Shown: positions 32,905 to 46,805, numbered from the stretch's first letter. The stretch is DNA of 64,000 nt from Isoetes taiwanensis (GCA_021234155.1 JAJEKV010000024.1:16763030-16827029); one strand, 5' to 3'. Numbers and translations are program-made. Notes: generated from the sequence alone by a model not told the origin.

Positions 32905-35900
32905 TATTGAAGGGGACCAAAGGTTCAAACTTGTGTTCTTATATAAACTGCTATTAGTTGGTTTCCAAAGTGACTTATTTGAGCAGTTGCCTTCTGCATT
33001 ACCAAACATTGAAAGAGGAGGTGGTCAGCTTGGAAAAATCTTTCCTGCAAGATTCAAAGCATAGCATATGATTCTCATTGCCTTGTTCTTCCTTTTTTAC
33101 AGCGTGCGTACATTCAGGGTAAAATCTGCATTCCAAGCTATTCATTTAGTAGCACCATATAATGTCTGAAGGTGACTATTCTTATCAGGTTTTGCCAGGT
33201 ATCCTCCTGATACCAAGAAAATTTAGGAGTACAACTGTATGTGCATGACACATGCACCTTCTTTTTCCCTTTCTAATATCTAATTTTCAATCACGCTGCA
33301 TAGTATGCGCTTGATTAAGCATGTTGTAACATGGATTTAAGCTTCCGATGATTGTTATCATCTGAAAATAATTATAGATGGTAAGATGTTGTGGTTGTTG
33401 ATTCGTTTAGCTGAAGCGCTTTTGCGTGCCATAACAATAGTGGTTGCTGCTTATCTGCTTATTAGTGGTGCATGTGATATCAGAATTTAAAGCATCTTTA
33501 GCTGTGCATGCAGAATATTTTCAAGCCAAGAAAGCATGCACAAGATGTAATAAAGAGCCCAATCCTCCAACTGCAACTCGAGAATGGAAAAATTTCCCTT
33601 GACACTTCATTCGCATGCAAAACAAAAAAGCCTTTGATAATAAACATGTGCTCAATGAAGATATTTTTTTGCCTTGTTTTGGAAAAAGGAATGCATACAC
33701 ACGAGGATGCATAGACACTTTGCAAAGGCATTAAGTGTAATGTAGATCTTGCTATACCTTCCAACCAAGTATTTGGAAGATTGATTCGCTATTAACGCAA
33801 AATGCAGAACCACCAACTTTGTGACTCCTCTCTATGTTGTACACTGCATCATGATGATTATTTTTGGAGAGATATATCTAGTAATTCTAACCGTATGTTT
33901 CTCCTCACATCCCAACTAAATAAACTATTACAAACATCAAACATTTCGAGCATATACCTCAAATATTTACAAATAAGTTTTTAACCACTACAAATACAAT
34001 CAACAATTAGCGAACACAATCTAGCATGTCGTAATTATATTTGGAGTGTTTCAATTTAGATACCTCATGAGTATACTATAATTATTATAATGCACGTGCA
34101 GAGCAAGAATCATAAAGAATGACATTGATGCACATGAACTTAAGAATCACAAAGAGTTATGTGCAAAATTTTCATGTTATTTTTCGTCTACGAAGTTGTA
34201 ACCGCATATGTCGCCTCGTTCAATACCGTTTTTACTCAACTTTATAGCGTCACGTTTAACTTTTATTCACTACCATTGATCTAGCGGGCCATCAGAATTT
34301 TGAAAGAAAAAACGCATGGCAATGTCAACGTTGTACATTGAAGCTATGATTGAGGCAAAACAAATAAAAAGGAAGCAAAGTATTCACGAATTTGCCGCAC
34401 CTAGCTTCACAAAGTTCTACCCTGTTCAAAGCCGCCATAGCCTCAACACACCAAGCCACCGGATCCCTACATTGATCCATGACACAATGGCCTCACCATA
34501 GGCCGCAGGATCCTCAAGGAAGGTGTTGTGGTCTGCACACTCCACCTATTTATAAAACCAGAAAACCTTAGCAGACCATGACTCAACAATGCAAAATCGA
34601 AGGACTTCATAGCTCCATCCTCTTATCTGGGTCACAGTAAGATACTGTAGGCTTGTCTGGATTTGCAACTACATTTCGGTAAACATGGGCTTCCTAATAA
34701 GCTGATTTAGTTACAACTTTGGTTTGGCTGGATCTAAAACATCCCTTGGCTCACCATCTGTAGAAGGGGTTACACTTTGCAAGATCTCTTCCATACATTT
34801 GATTTTTTTCTTCTACTGGATCGGGCTATAGCGACAGTGCTGGGAGGAAAGAGGACAAATGAAACAACCAAATAGGCAATAAATAGATAGAGCTGCAACT
34901 ACTTGGAGCTGCCCACAATGCATCGGCAGTTTTAATGCCCGAATTGGCACTCTTCATCCAATTTCGACTAGTTTAAAGCCCAAATCGGCTCCTTCCAATA
35001 GGATTCGGACTGTCCCAACGGACCCAATGAAATTGGCTATTTTGTGTTAGTTTTGGATTTGTTTGATGCAGAAGACCTGAGCTAGGTCAAATGATTGTGT
35101 GGGAGATGGCTTTGCTTGCTGCACAAAACCTCAGTTAGGCCAAAGTTGTCGCCTCTTCCTAAAAAAGAAAGCAGCATGCATGCTTATCCATAGAAAACAT
35201 GACATTAAGCTGCTCAAACATAAGAAAATATACGGTTTCGTATACAATTTCATACAAGAATCATAGTCCAAACCATTTGCCGGAAGCTCCTCCCCAATGT
35301 GAAACGAGTTGGACAAAGTATATCATAGATGTTTACATGTTCAATTTAACCTCAAGATGATACCTCGGCCATAGAAGCTACGATACATCACCACCTCAAA
35401 GCTTCCATACTTCACATCGATTACAACATGACCATAGATGATTGCCTATCTCTAAATAAAATCTAGAAAACAACTCTGACCTTTCCCTTCCTTATAAAGC
35501 CTCTCCTGCGTGCCTTTTTATAGTTTTTTTTTTGGCCAACAAAAGCAAAAGCATGGGTCATTGGGAACACGGGGGGGGAGGGGGTTGGGGGTCGATCAAT
35601 AGTGGATCAGCCCCTAGTAGTGGCTCACAGAAAAGTGAACCACTTTTTCCTTTAATTACTCTCTTTATAACTTGATGTGAATCCCAGCCGTGGATCTGGA
35701 GCATATCCTGCGTACGATGCCAGATCAGCGGCCATCATCTTTTTGGAGAAAAAATGGCTTGCCATTTCCTAAGGTCTTCGTGGAACTCATGGTGACCATG
35801 CAGACCATGCATATCCCAGATACGCTGGAATCGTCCCTCCCCTGTGCCGCAATGGTCTGGCCGGCGGGCATCCATCCGCCATCGGACCATCAACGGGGCG

Positions 35901-36485
35901 CCCCCGGATCTTCAACAACGGGGCCCCGGATCTTCTTGAAACCTCCCGATTCGGGCATTTGCTGCCTCCGCTACAACCATGGCTGCCCTATCAAACAACC
36001 TACGCTGCTCCCCACACCGCAAGAAGCTTTGCAATCCCTATTCTAAACCAAGAAGCTTTGCCCTGCCAATGCATTTGATGCCTTCGATGCCTTTGATGGT
36101 CGCCTTTGATGCCTTTGATGCCTACCAATGCATTGCCTGCATGCCTTCCGCAGCTGCATCTCCCCTATTCAGCTCCAAGAACCGGCCATGCTCTCCCTGC
36201 ACAATCCGCCCCTGCTCTGCGCTAAAAATAGATAGCGGCGTGAAGACTTATCCACGTCCTAGAAATCCGAGCTCCTAACAATAACAAAAAAAAAAACATC
36301 CAAAACAGCCCAAAATAGGTGACCACTAAATGCAATTAAGCTGCTCAAACATGCCAAAATATACCCTTTTTCATACAATACGACATCAAAATCATAGTCC
36401 TCACCACTGATTCCCAAATACCAAACTAAAATCGCAGAAGTTTATTGCAATATGAACTTTTAAGTTTAATCTTGACCAACTATTG
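32905..36485. other. Long spacer without recognised genes
   Basis: I looked on both strands and found only short open frames without motifs. GATGCCTTxGATGCC is repeated several times near 36075-36125. A poly-G run lies at about 35571-35590. Confidence 0.35.
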
Positions 36486-36491
36486 ACTGTC

Positions 36492-36719
36492 TATGTTTTA
36501 GGAATAACATCTTAGCCATAAATATATTAAAGTAAAATGAACTTGTGGGATTCTTTTATGACGGATTCTCCTAGGGCATTCTCCTGCATACAGGGAAGAA
36601 AGAGATATGTTTTAGGAATAACATCTTAGCCATAAATATATTAAAGTAAAATGAACTTGTGGGATTCTTTTATGACGGATTCTCCTAGGGCATTCTCCTG
36701 CATACAGGGAAGAAAGAGA
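36492..36719. repeat. Perfect 114-bp tandem duplication
   Basis: 36492-36605 and 36606-36719 appear identical by eye, each starting TATGTTTTAGGAATAACATC. Identity indicates a recent duplication (or an assembly artefact). Confidence 0.9.
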
Positions 36720-37937
36720 TCGCAACGGGTCAAAGCGTGTAGATGGGGGGCATATTTGCGCCAGCCAAGCACTCAATTTTTCCAACGATTTGAGCTGCTT
36801 GCTGGCATCAGCAAGCATTTTTTTTTGTCTCGTATGGGAAGCAGTATCTGTTTATTTCACTATTTCACTATGGTGCGAATTTAGAAGGAGAAGCCTTTGG
36901 AGATCGGCATGCATGCCTGGTCATGATTGCATGCCTGTGTTTTCGGTTGTCCAAGCTTAGACCCGATTGCTGAAATGGAGTGGGATTGCTGAAATGGAGT
37001 GAGCTGAAGTCCGATGCCTGCATATCTGCCTCCTCCTGCCAGCCGAAGCCATCGCATTTCTCAGCTTCGCCGTTTCTCCCACGTGAATCCCACATAAAAG
37101 CTATGCCAGTTTAGCAAGCTGAGGAACTGCAGCTCAAGAACTTCATATCAAATCAGGACATTCTGTTTCTCGTTCCAAATGATCCACGCTCTAAAAAAAA
37201 GCAATGGAGGACAAATCCCTGAAGCAGTGTAGCTCAGATCGGCTGAGGCAATGTAGATCTGGTGCAGAGCTGGAAGGTTTCTTTCCGAGAGTGTTTTTAC
37301 CTTTTTTCCTTGCCTTACTTGCCCAGCACTAGCACTAGCACTACGGGTTTTCGAACGGTGGATTACAGGTTTTAGAACGGTGGATTTCCTGCTTTTTGGG
37401 CAGCGGCTGTAGAGTTTGAACCATGTATTCAGTAAATTTTATGTTGTTTATCATCTTATTAATGGTGCCAAGGTTCTGTTTTGCACCATTGGAACTTGCC
37501 GTCGAATTTCTGTTGGAAAAATTCAGGGTCGTCGATCTGGCAAAACAGGGGGTATATTCGAGAGATCAATGGCCATAAATAGAAGATAAAAGCCCATAAG
37601 AAACTAAAAATATACGGCTGTCATATTCTGGCCCTCAAATTATGGTTTGCAACCTAAGAGCCTTGCATGAAAGTGCCTGCATTGCATTAAGCTTGACCTT
37701 CCCAATAACAAGATACTTATCACAACTCATCTGAATAAAGCTCTAAAGAACTACTCGCAAAGATAATCAAATGTTGCTCAAACAGGTCATGTCAATAACA
37801 GTAACAAGAATCAACCACGATTCAAGCTTTAAACAATAGATATCACAAAATAAATTTGCACAAAAAAACCACTTAATTTCAACAAGCAAAAGCCAATTGT
37901 ACCAGATGCATTTCAAAATCTCACATTGTGCCACTAT
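36720..37937. other. Spacer downstream of RPL37
   Basis: No coding sequence was recognised. A short tandem repeat of GGTTTTxGAACGGTGGATT lies at about 37346-37386. The RPL37 3' UTR and poly(A) region should lie just below 37938. Confidence 0.35.
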
Positions 37938-38524
<587 letters not shown>

Positions 38525-38569
38525 GTTGGCGCTGCCGGAGAGAGGGTCTCTCTTGATACGGCAGCCGAG

Positions 38570-38695
38570 AAAGGGTTAGGGCAACAATGTCTTCAACCCT
38601 AATTTTTATGGAATATTCTAAAGCGTCGAGAATATGTTTTTCCACCAGGTTAAATAATAGTTAGGTGGTGTTTTGTTTTAGTAATAGCCCAATGT
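38570..38695 (-). promoter_or_regulatory. RPL37 promoter/5' UTR with telo-box and site II motifs
   Basis: On the minus strand two telo-box-type motifs lie 50-80 bp upstream of the ATG: CCCTAACCC (38573-38581) and TTAGGGTTG (38595-38603). A site II element TGGGCT lies at 38686-38691, with TTGGCC-type CCAAT context beside it. This pairing is a known mark of plant ribosomal protein promoters and proliferation-linked expression. The start site was not determined. Confidence 0.7.
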
Positions 38696-39340
38696 TGGCC
38701 AATCGCTTGGAAAATCTACCTTTCGATGAAAGGCAAACCCAAGGTGGGTGTCGGTTAAGAATATTCTACATGGGCCAATGTGAGCCCTGTTTTGGGCCGA
38801 ATATTTTGTGAACTCTTTTTGACAATTATTATGTATTATTATATGCATATTTCAAGTCAAAGGTTACTCGCAATTGTGGGTAACTACAATCCGTTGTTTG
38901 TAGGCTTACCTTTTGGTGACCTACAAGTTTAGGTCAGGAGCATCGACCTATGAAGAATAGAGGTGGGAGTATATAGCTACGCAAGATGAAGCTGCCGGCT
39001 ATAATGGTGCATTAAAAGGCACTATAAATCGATCCTCTTATCTTTTGTCATGTTTGTGTGAAGTCAGACTGCCAAATTCGCATGTTTAATATGCATATGT
39101 GCTATTCTTAATTCTCCAAATACATGGAATGTTGAGCATGTTTTTATTTGGATGAAAATGTTGTGCCCAAGTTTTTCCTCTTGTATCATATCGTCCTCGG
39201 AGGTGATGATTTGTACCAAAAGACTAAAGCACTTCTTATGGATTAAATGAATGTGAGCTTTAGAACCTGTTAGCATTCCGGTAGAGGCAAATTGGATGGA
39301 AGAAATGCTTGTTGAAATTCATAAATGATGGGGTAGATAA

Positions 39341-39478
39341 CGTCCTCCCTCGAGGCGTTATGGCCCAGGAAAATGGCTGAGTGGCCATGTGGCCAGGAAA
39401 TTCGCCGAGGAATTTCCCCGCCATGCAGCCACAAGGCCCATTTTCATGGGCCATAACGCCCTCTTGTAGGGGAGGACG
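39341..39478. repeat. 138-bp foldback element, ataacGYCCT family, copy A
   Basis: The left arm CGTCCTCCCTCGAGGCGTTA and the inverted right arm TAACGCCCTC...GGGGAGGACG pair over about 55 bp, including GTTATGGCCCA and CGAGGAATTTCC near the loop. A 23-bp duplicated unit (CAGAGCGCCATAGCCAAACTTGG) follows at about 39517-39562. The flanks 38770-39340 and 39600-40700 hold no recognised gene. Confidence 0.65.
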
Positions 39479-40721
39479 CGATCGATCTTCGATAACGCCC
39501 TTGGTAGGGCATTTGGCAGAGCGCCATAGCCAAACTTGGCAGAGCGCCATAGCCAAACTTGGCAGCTTGCACTGCATTCCGGCAAGAAAAATGCACATGC
39601 TGCAAATTTTTGTCCTCTGTAATGTTTCTTCTGGGCATTTTGGGTCTCAAATCCTGCTGAAGATGCCTTTTGGATTTTCAGTAGGAGGCCTATAGTCCAA
39701 AAGGGGGCAATATCTCATTTTCTTCAGGCATTTGATGCTCTTCGGATTTTCATTAGGAGGCCCGTAGTCCAAACAGGGCAAAATCTCATTTTCTTCAAGC
39801 ATCTGTAAGATTTCACTCCGGTTTTCTCACAAAGCTTTTTTCTGCTCTGTTATTGTCGTCGAAATTATTGCTTTGTGCCTAACGGACAAGGCAACAAGTT
39901 TACTCTGTTCAGCTTCTATGCTCTGCCTTAAGCTGTATATGCAAAAATAAAGCTTAATCTCTTCGTTCAAACTAAAAGCAGGGCTCAGCATTCTTCCATA
40001 AGCTTTTTTCTTCGACCAACAGCGAGAAACAGAGGCCCATGGTTGCGAGCTCTTGTTTAAAAATGCATGCAACAAACACGTCTTACATCAAAAGCACTGA
40101 TTTTTTCGCAGCACATCTGCTATCTTGAGGTATCTGCCCTGTTTCTGTTCTTCTACAGTAAGTGCTTTGTAAATGCAGAGTTCTGAGTTACACCATTGTA
40201 GACCATTTGCTTCCTTCAAAAATCACCTGCTCCCTTTGGGTCGGCAAGCATACATGCAAATCTGTATAAAAAACAGGCAGAAGCACAATTAGCACATCAT
40301 CAAAATTGAGTCACATGAGAAGCCGGCTGCCTGGAGGTCTGGCTATGGCGGCCGTATGCGAAGGATCGACCACGGGCGGAGTGCCCAGAAAAAATATTTC
40401 GTGGCAGCAGAGGATGTTATGGACATAACATTCTTGTTATGGTCATAACAGTTTTGGCCCAAATTGTTACTGGATATAACCTCTTAGAATAGACGGCTGG
40501 GATTTAATCCTAGGGCTAAATGCAGAGGCCAAGGACGTTAAGGATTGATATTAGAAAGAATATGGAAATAAGTTGATTATATGCTCTACATTAAGAGCTC
40601 AGCTCCATATTCGTATGTGGTCGAGGCAGATCTTTGTTATATCTTCCAAATATATGAATCACCAATCAAACGTAAATGTGCCATCTTCTTTGTGTTCGAC
40701 CATCTCAGCTGTGATGAGGAT

Positions 40722-40813
40722 GATAACCCTCCCCACGAGTGGATTATGGCAAATAACCCTCGAGGCCAGCAGGCCGAGAGGGTTATTGCCATGATCCACG
40801 AGAGGAGAGGGTT
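40722..40813. repeat. 92-bp foldback element, copy B
   Basis: AACCCTCCCCACGAGTGGAT on the left pairs with the inverted right arm ATCCACGAGAGGAGAGGGTT, and ATTATGGCAAATAACCCTCG pairs inside it. The ends resemble copies A and C (ATAACxCCCTC). It lies inside a 218-codon open frame, which it explains in part. Confidence 0.65.
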
Positions 40814-41679
40814 GGCCTTCCTTAAACCTTGGTCCGAGCAGGTTCTACGTTCTCTTAGCAAAATTGGGTCAGCCATAGAAAAAAATGATAGAAGCAAGGA
40901 ACAAGAACAAATGACAGAACCAAAAAACTCTTGCAAGAATACTACGGCAGGATCTTTCAACTTAAATATGTATCTACTAGAGGCCCTGAGAATGAGAAAA
41001 AAACAGGGAATTTTTTCTCTTGGCTTAAATTATGGGCACAAAAACAGAGGATCTGGCTTAAATGATGATAGATACAGCGGATTTTCCCTTAACTGGGAGA
41101 GCAGATTCTTTTATCCCTGGAAAGCTTTTGCAGAGCCAAATCGTGTCCCAATAATCATGATCAGGCTTAGCCCAGCAACTGCTAAGATTCAACCGTTTGG
41201 AAGAAATCGATTTTGGAGCCATGTTTGGAAGAAATAGAAGCCCTTTTCAAAACTGTTCAAGCCCTATCTGGAAGAAATCATTGGCGCTGCTTCAAAATAT
41301 TGCCCTTAAGCCTGCTGCAAACTGCTCAAAGTTTTGCCCTTTTGAAGAAATCGTCAGGATTTCTGCTTCAAAAGAGTTGAAGATCACCGGAATGGAGAGG
41401 ATATTCCATGCCAACGAATATTCAACGAGTCATTGTGATAATCATCAGTATATTTTTCAAAAACGAATATTCAAGAGGTTATGAATTATAACTTCATTTG
41501 ATCCAACAGTGCGCAATGGTCAGATGAGAAGAACCTGCAAGGACTAAGGTTTAAGAACAAAGAATAGAGTGACTGCAAAAGAACTTTACATTAATGGTAA
41601 CTCTAGAATTGTGGACCTCAGCAAAAAATTTATGATAATAGGACAGGAGATCAATATGTGCTCAAACCTCTAAAAGAAT
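40814..41679. other. Spacer without recognised genes
   Basis: An open frame runs through to 41237 but has no known motif. Short repeats of GGAAGAAATCG lie near 41200-41275. Confidence 0.35.
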
Positions 41680-42992
41680 AAGCTATTTCATTGCCGACTT
41701 CATGGGATTTAAACTTCAGTAATATGGACTTCTTACTGCAAAGCGAAGTCCTTATGAGACTCCTGAATGGTGAAGATGACTCTCCTGGTTTACAACTTCC
41801 TTGGTCACTGTGTCCCTCTAGGCAAGAAGGCAATCAAACCATTTTTGCCTTGGGCATTATTGAACCTCTGTAGCCTTTTCCAAATACTTCTCCATTTCTG
41901 TGTGGATTATTGACATGGGATGTAGTCAGATATTTTGTTTGGTCTATGTCCTTCCATCCACGCCCTATTGGAGACTCCATGATGGTGGACACCACTGCCT
42001 CTAAACCCCTCAGCACCTCCATTGGCTGCATCAGTTCATCTCCTTGCAGACACGATGGATCCTTGCAGGTGTCATCTATATTCAAGCATTGGTATGGAGT
42101 TGGTTGCCTATTGTCTTGGCCTGAATTTCAGGAAAAATTTATGCTCTCTCATTGGGGTGTGTCTGTATGGGAGGTAGTCACAGAAGATTTGTCTCGTATG
42201 GTGCAAGTTGGAGTTATAGGAAAGCTGTATCACGAAAATATTCACAAAAGCAAGCACTTTATCAACTCAGTACATCGCCTCTTCTTAGCACCACAGACCC
42301 TCCCATTGCCAGATAGGTGGTGCCTACAAGTTCCACAGCCCAATTCGAGTCATAATGGCAGTGGTTTTCAGATAAATTGCTCCATCCTAAGGTTTTTGTA
42401 CTTTGGTGGCAGTTTATCCACAAATGCCAGCATGTTAATGTCTTTTGCCATCATTATAATCTTCGTATATCTGCAATAAGCCCACTCTGTCTTTCAGACG
42501 CTGAGACTCTTGCGCATTGTCTTCTTTATTGTCCAGCGGTTTAGACGGCATGGTCCTGGCACCAAGGTTTATTTAACGACGCACTGGACTGCCAATGCAT
42601 CCTCTAGGCTTCCTACCCCAATGCATAGCCCACAGCTAGACTGAGGGCATTTCATCTTCATTTCGGTTGTCTCCTGTGGTTGATATGGAGCGTCGCAAAC
42701 GTCACATTTTTCGAGGCATTTACTCATTTGCATGCTGCATTATTGCTATGGCCCAGGATAATGTATTGATGGCTTACGAGTGTTCCTCCCTTGAGCCAGA
42801 AGTGAGGGAACATATTTGGATTCAATATCTTCAAATATGTTCTTATCTTTAGTCTCCTATTCTAGAGTAAGTACATTGTCCTTTAGGCTCATGTTCCTGT
42901 GGCATCTTCTTGTGCTTACACAATTAGATGAGGCATGTATATTCTGTACTTTTTATATTTAATAAACCTTTTGCTTTCGTCCTTCATAAAAA
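41680..42992 (+). pseudogene. L1-type LINE 3' end (copy 1)
   Basis: Translation in shifting frames matches the L1 C-terminal region at 58889-60130: PFPNTSPFLCGLL, FQEKFMLSHWGVSVWE and FINSVHRLFLAPQTLP. The zf-RVT cysteines (about 42485-42540) and a decayed LLWLIW tail follow. The 3' end has AATAAACC...CGTCCTTCATAAAAA, the same terminal signature as the other two L1 copies. It is 5'-truncated and inactive. Confidence 0.8.
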
Positions 42993-43185
42993 GGCAACGG
43001 GTTGGGGGTGAGGATGGCATATCTAGATCAAGAAATGGGAAGGCGGCCAAAACTAGCTCTATTAAGGATGTTTATGCTGCATCATCCAGAAGTAGAATGC
43101 ATATGATGGTAGAAATTCAGATGCAATGTGTTTACAAATGTGATGCAAGATAACCTTGTTTCCATATGGCTGGGATGAATTGTTT

Positions 43186-43626
43186 GGGAAAAAACTCCAA
43201 AATAGCCTCATTTTTTGCTAAAATTGCCAAAATGCCTCTGGTTTTGGGGGTAATTTTATGAATATAACTATAACTTTTTTGCGGTGATCTAAATAAGAAT
43301 GTGTCCTTCAGATATGTTGTAGAGGACAATGAACTCTCTCTATCAAAGCTAAGATCACCTGAATCGGAGTCTAAGATTTTAAGTTATGGTCTTCTAAATC
43401 CCTCCTAAAATTTTACAACCTTTTTTGTATACTAAAAAATAACATAACTATAATTTCGGACTACAATTCAGGTGATCTTAGCTTGCATGGAAAGATCTTA
43501 TCCTTCCCTATAATGCATCTAAAGGACACAATTCCCATTTGGATCATCACAGTTATTTCCATAAAAATACCCCCCAAACCAGGGACACTTTGGCAATTTT
43601 CGCTAGGATATTTTGGAGTTTTTTCC
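43186..43626. mobile_element. 441-bp long-TIR foldback element with 8-bp target duplication
   Basis: The left end GGGAAAAAACTCCAAAATA and right end TATTTTGGAGTTTTTTCC are the tips of arms about 200 bp long. Internal mirrored blocks include GCTAAGATCACCTGAAT and GTGTCCTT. A perfect AATTGTTT duplication flanks it (43178-43185 and 43627-43634). It is non-coding. An eight-base duplication suggests hAT mobilisation, though long arms are also seen in MULEs. Confidence 0.88.
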
Positions 43627-44631
43627 AATTGTTTATACTACTAACTAGTTTAGAAACTTTTTTGTTATAGTTCAAAGGCGAAGATCAGAGAAGAAACAAG
43701 ATTTTAACGAAAAATTCAATAGGGAGACTAGAAATTAAAGAAGATGACCAGTCTGCTCTGGTTTATTTGTTCATGCCAAAAGAGAAAGTAAGATTTTACA
43801 GAAAATTTGTTTCACCCCTCCCCCCCCCCCTCCCCCACCCATTTTTTTAAGAGAGAGAAAGGGATTTTTATATTATATGATAATAAAATGTACAATGCTA
43901 CATACTCATAGAGGATTACTACAGAAGGACCCTCAACATCTTCGTTCTCTATTAGCAGAAACTTATTAGTTACATAAACTTATTAGATCCTTATGAGAAG
44001 CACACTAATAAAACTGTGTAAGATGTACTTGAGGCTCCTGTATTTCTCCCACTTAGTAACCAGATAACGTGCATAATGCAAGGGCAAGCCATGTAAGCTC
44101 TCGAAAGAAGAAACTGAAGTAGAAAAATTATAAATATCTTCCAAAGGAATGATAATTGAGAAGAAATATCTGGCCTTACGGGTGCAAAGTTAGCTTCTAT
44201 AATGGTGCTCAAGATAGCAGTACAAGCGCAAGCACTCACTCAAACTTTTCAGTATTTGAGCATCCCCAAATAAGCATATCAATACTTAAATGGTTATGAA
44301 TTTCTTGGCATAGTCGTACCAAGAACCGAGGGTTTAAAGAATCAAGAAGTTTGTAAGACCATCACACAATGTGTTGTCCTTATGCATTCAATCAAATTCT
44401 CACTAGTTTTGGGCTGATCAAAATAAATTTGCTATCCAAGAAGCCTTTCTGATCATGCAAACATAATCTGTACCTTTCTGCTAGAAGAAAGAGCGGAAGA
44501 AAGAGCTGGCCATCTACTAAAAGAACCGGGATAAAAGAATAATTGATGTTGAATCTACAAGAAGCTTCTCACACCAGACTTACATTCTGTTTGCTCCATC
44601 TTATAGGCCACATTTTGCCTTTTCAGTGTAT

Positions 44632-44771
44632 ATCTGCATAAAAAGATTGAAACTGCATCTCCCAAAAGCAACCTCAAATAATCTTGCAAGAAAGGGCAAG
44701 CATCTGCATAAAAAGATTGAACATGCATCTCCCAAAAGCAACTCCAAATAATCTTGCAAGAAAGGGTGATC
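44632..44771. repeat. 70-bp tandem duplication
   Basis: Two copies of ATCTGCATAAAAAGATTGA...TTGCAAGAAAGGG lie head to tail with a few mismatches. No gene is recognised in 43635-45000. Confidence 0.8.
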
Positions 44772-45002
44772 ATCTGCTGAAAAGCTTGCTCTATCGCTTC
44801 ATCCAGAGGAGCATTTGCTCTAACAAAAGCAAAGAGCAAAAAGCCACGTTAGTGGCATAAAGCAAATTCTGGCAAGACCCACCTCAAAGCTTCTTCAAGA
44901 AATAGAACCGAGGGCAAAAAACTAGAATCTGCAAATCACCAGACCTCTTCTAGCATCAGAAGGCAAAAAAATCGAGATCAAGAACGTTGTAGCAGTGCCA
45001 GA

Positions 45003-45040
45003 AGATGAGAATAGAATAGAATAGAATAGAGTTTTTATCG
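45003..45040 (-). repeat. (AGAAT)n tail of a possible short-retroposon copy
   Basis: The minus strand reads GACGATAAAAACTCTATTC followed by further TATTC repeats. This resembles the end of the 150-bp retroposon (GACGCTAAAAATCTATTC). The body upstream is too diverged to confirm. Confidence 0.4.
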
Positions 45041-45544
45041 TCTCTCACTCTCACAGGTGCCATAGCCGCAGGCACAGGTGCAAACACCAAGAAAATCCAT
45101 TCATACCAAGTTGTTTCTTTACATGTTAATTATGATAAAAAAATTATGAAAATATGATGGGAAAAATATCATAGTTTATGTGATGATCCCTGGCCTTTCA
45201 TTACCCTTGCCTGACTAGGATCTAGCAGTCTAAATTCTTAGTTTTTGAGCCACTTTTCAAACTATTGAAGTTTAAATCCTCAAGTTCCTTATTCTTAAAA
45301 CTTGTTAAAGAAATTTTAGGATTGGAATAATTGGGCTAACCGTACTTATATGGTGTATGAAGTTTAAAATGGTGTTAAAATCTGCAGCAGGTCAGGGTAG
45401 TTATCATTCTCACGTAGAACGACTGCAACATCAATTTTATCAATGACATCGACAATAGGTGATTTGTCTCATGTGCATTTCGAGCTTCATTGAAGTAAAA
45501 TATTTTGCTATTCTAGATAAGAAAATATATGTATATATTTAAAT

Positions 45545-45545
<1 letters not shown>

Positions 45546-45632
<87 letters not shown>

Positions 45633-45659
45633 TAGATAGATAGATAGATAGATAGATAG
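45546..45659. repeat. Compound (GATA)n(GACA)n(GATA)n array
   Basis: A block of GACA units sits inside GATA units. The neighbouring sequence on the right (GTTTCTCATGAGGAGTCGCATC) is part of a duplicated segment. Confidence 0.97.
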
Positions 45660-45675
45660 TTTCTCATGAGGAGTC

Positions 45676-46201
45676 GCATCATGCATCCAAACCGTGCGAA
45701 TTAATCCACTCCGTAGGATTGAGGTTCTCATGAGGAGGAGCATCCATGCATGCATGCAGTTTTGGACCTCTAGATTAGCTTTTTATAGCAAAAGTCTTCT
45801 TCAGCTTCTCAAATCGGTATCTCTTCTTCATCTCAACAGTTTCCTTTCTCTTCCTCTTGAACCTTGTAGGGGACGGGCTTCTTCCTACATGAATAGACAT
45901 ATTTCTTGATGTTTTTTCATTCTCCTCTTTCCATCTTGGCTTGGTTGTCTGGATTAAGGTAATTCTATTTCGTCATTCGCGATTCTTAAACGTTAAGCAG
46001 AGTTCTCTTCTTATCAGCGGTTTGGATGCATGATGCGAGTCCTGGTGAGAATGTGAATTGGTCCATTCTGCAGGAGGAGGAGCATGCATGTTTTGCATGA
46101 AGTTTTGGACCTCTGGTTTAGTTTTTTATAGCAAGAGTCTTCTTCAGCTTCTCAAATCAGCATTTCTTCTTCGTCTCAGCAGTTTCCTTTCTCTTCCTCT
46201 T
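45676..46201. repeat. Direct duplication of about 180 bp
   Basis: Segments 45676-45856 and about 46020-46201 share TTTTGGACCTCTxGxTTAG and CAAxAGTCTTCTTCAGCTTC, ending TTTCCTTTCTCTTCCTCTT. They are diverged by several percent. Confidence 0.8.
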
Positions 46202-46460
46202 AAAACCATCCCCCTCCACCTTTTAATTATGTATAAGTAATTAATCCCCCCTCAATTTATGTTATGTTTATTGTTTCTCATGGAACGCATGACTATCCTT
46301 TTTTAATTTGGAGGTTTTTTTTTTATCTCATGTATATGTCTTATTGTTTATATTGTGCAGGGATTCAGTTAGCATGCGCTTTCTGGCTTCGTCAAGATTC
46401 ATATTTTTTGGGGACCGTTGTAGTAGCCTGACAATTGTCAAAGCCCCTTGCTGTGGGCTT

Positions 46461-46521
46461 AATACTAGGGTTTTTCCTCGAAACCCAAAAGGGCGGGGTT
46501 TTTTAATCCCAGTGATAAGCC
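46461..46521 (+). repeat. Hairpin core of the short retroposon, copy 3
   Basis: AGGGTTTTTCCTCGAAACCC...GGGCGGGGTTTTTTAATCCCAGTGATA matches the core at 25395-25461 (inverted) and 56600-56663. The flanking parts are not clearly shared. Confidence 0.6.
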
Positions 46522-46709
46522 TTCAACAGGTACATCATCCAATATCTCATCATACTTTGTTATATTAACAACTCCATCGAGGACTTTTTTTAAAGGCATA
46601 ATTGTAATAATTTATAATTAGTTTTTGGATAGCCTGTGATGTGTGGCTACCCACTCTCAACCAATGTAAAACATTTGGTCAGATGAATGAGAGAAGGAGC
46701 CTACCTACC

Positions 46710-46710
<1 letters not shown>

Positions 46711-46805
<95 letters not shown>
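46711..46805. repeat. (TAGA)n array
   Basis: About 24 nearly perfect tetranucleotide units. It abuts the 3' side of a tRNA-like SINE read on the minus strand. Confidence 0.97.

Noticed and set aside
40581-41237. 218-codon open frame
   Set aside because: It runs through a foldback element, has no recognisable domain or homologous block in the window, and its composition looks like translated non-coding DNA.
45513-45755. Open frame rich in Ser-Ile-Tyr-Leu repeats (also 46679-46921)
   Set aside because: It is a translation of GATA/GACA microsatellites and has no coding support.
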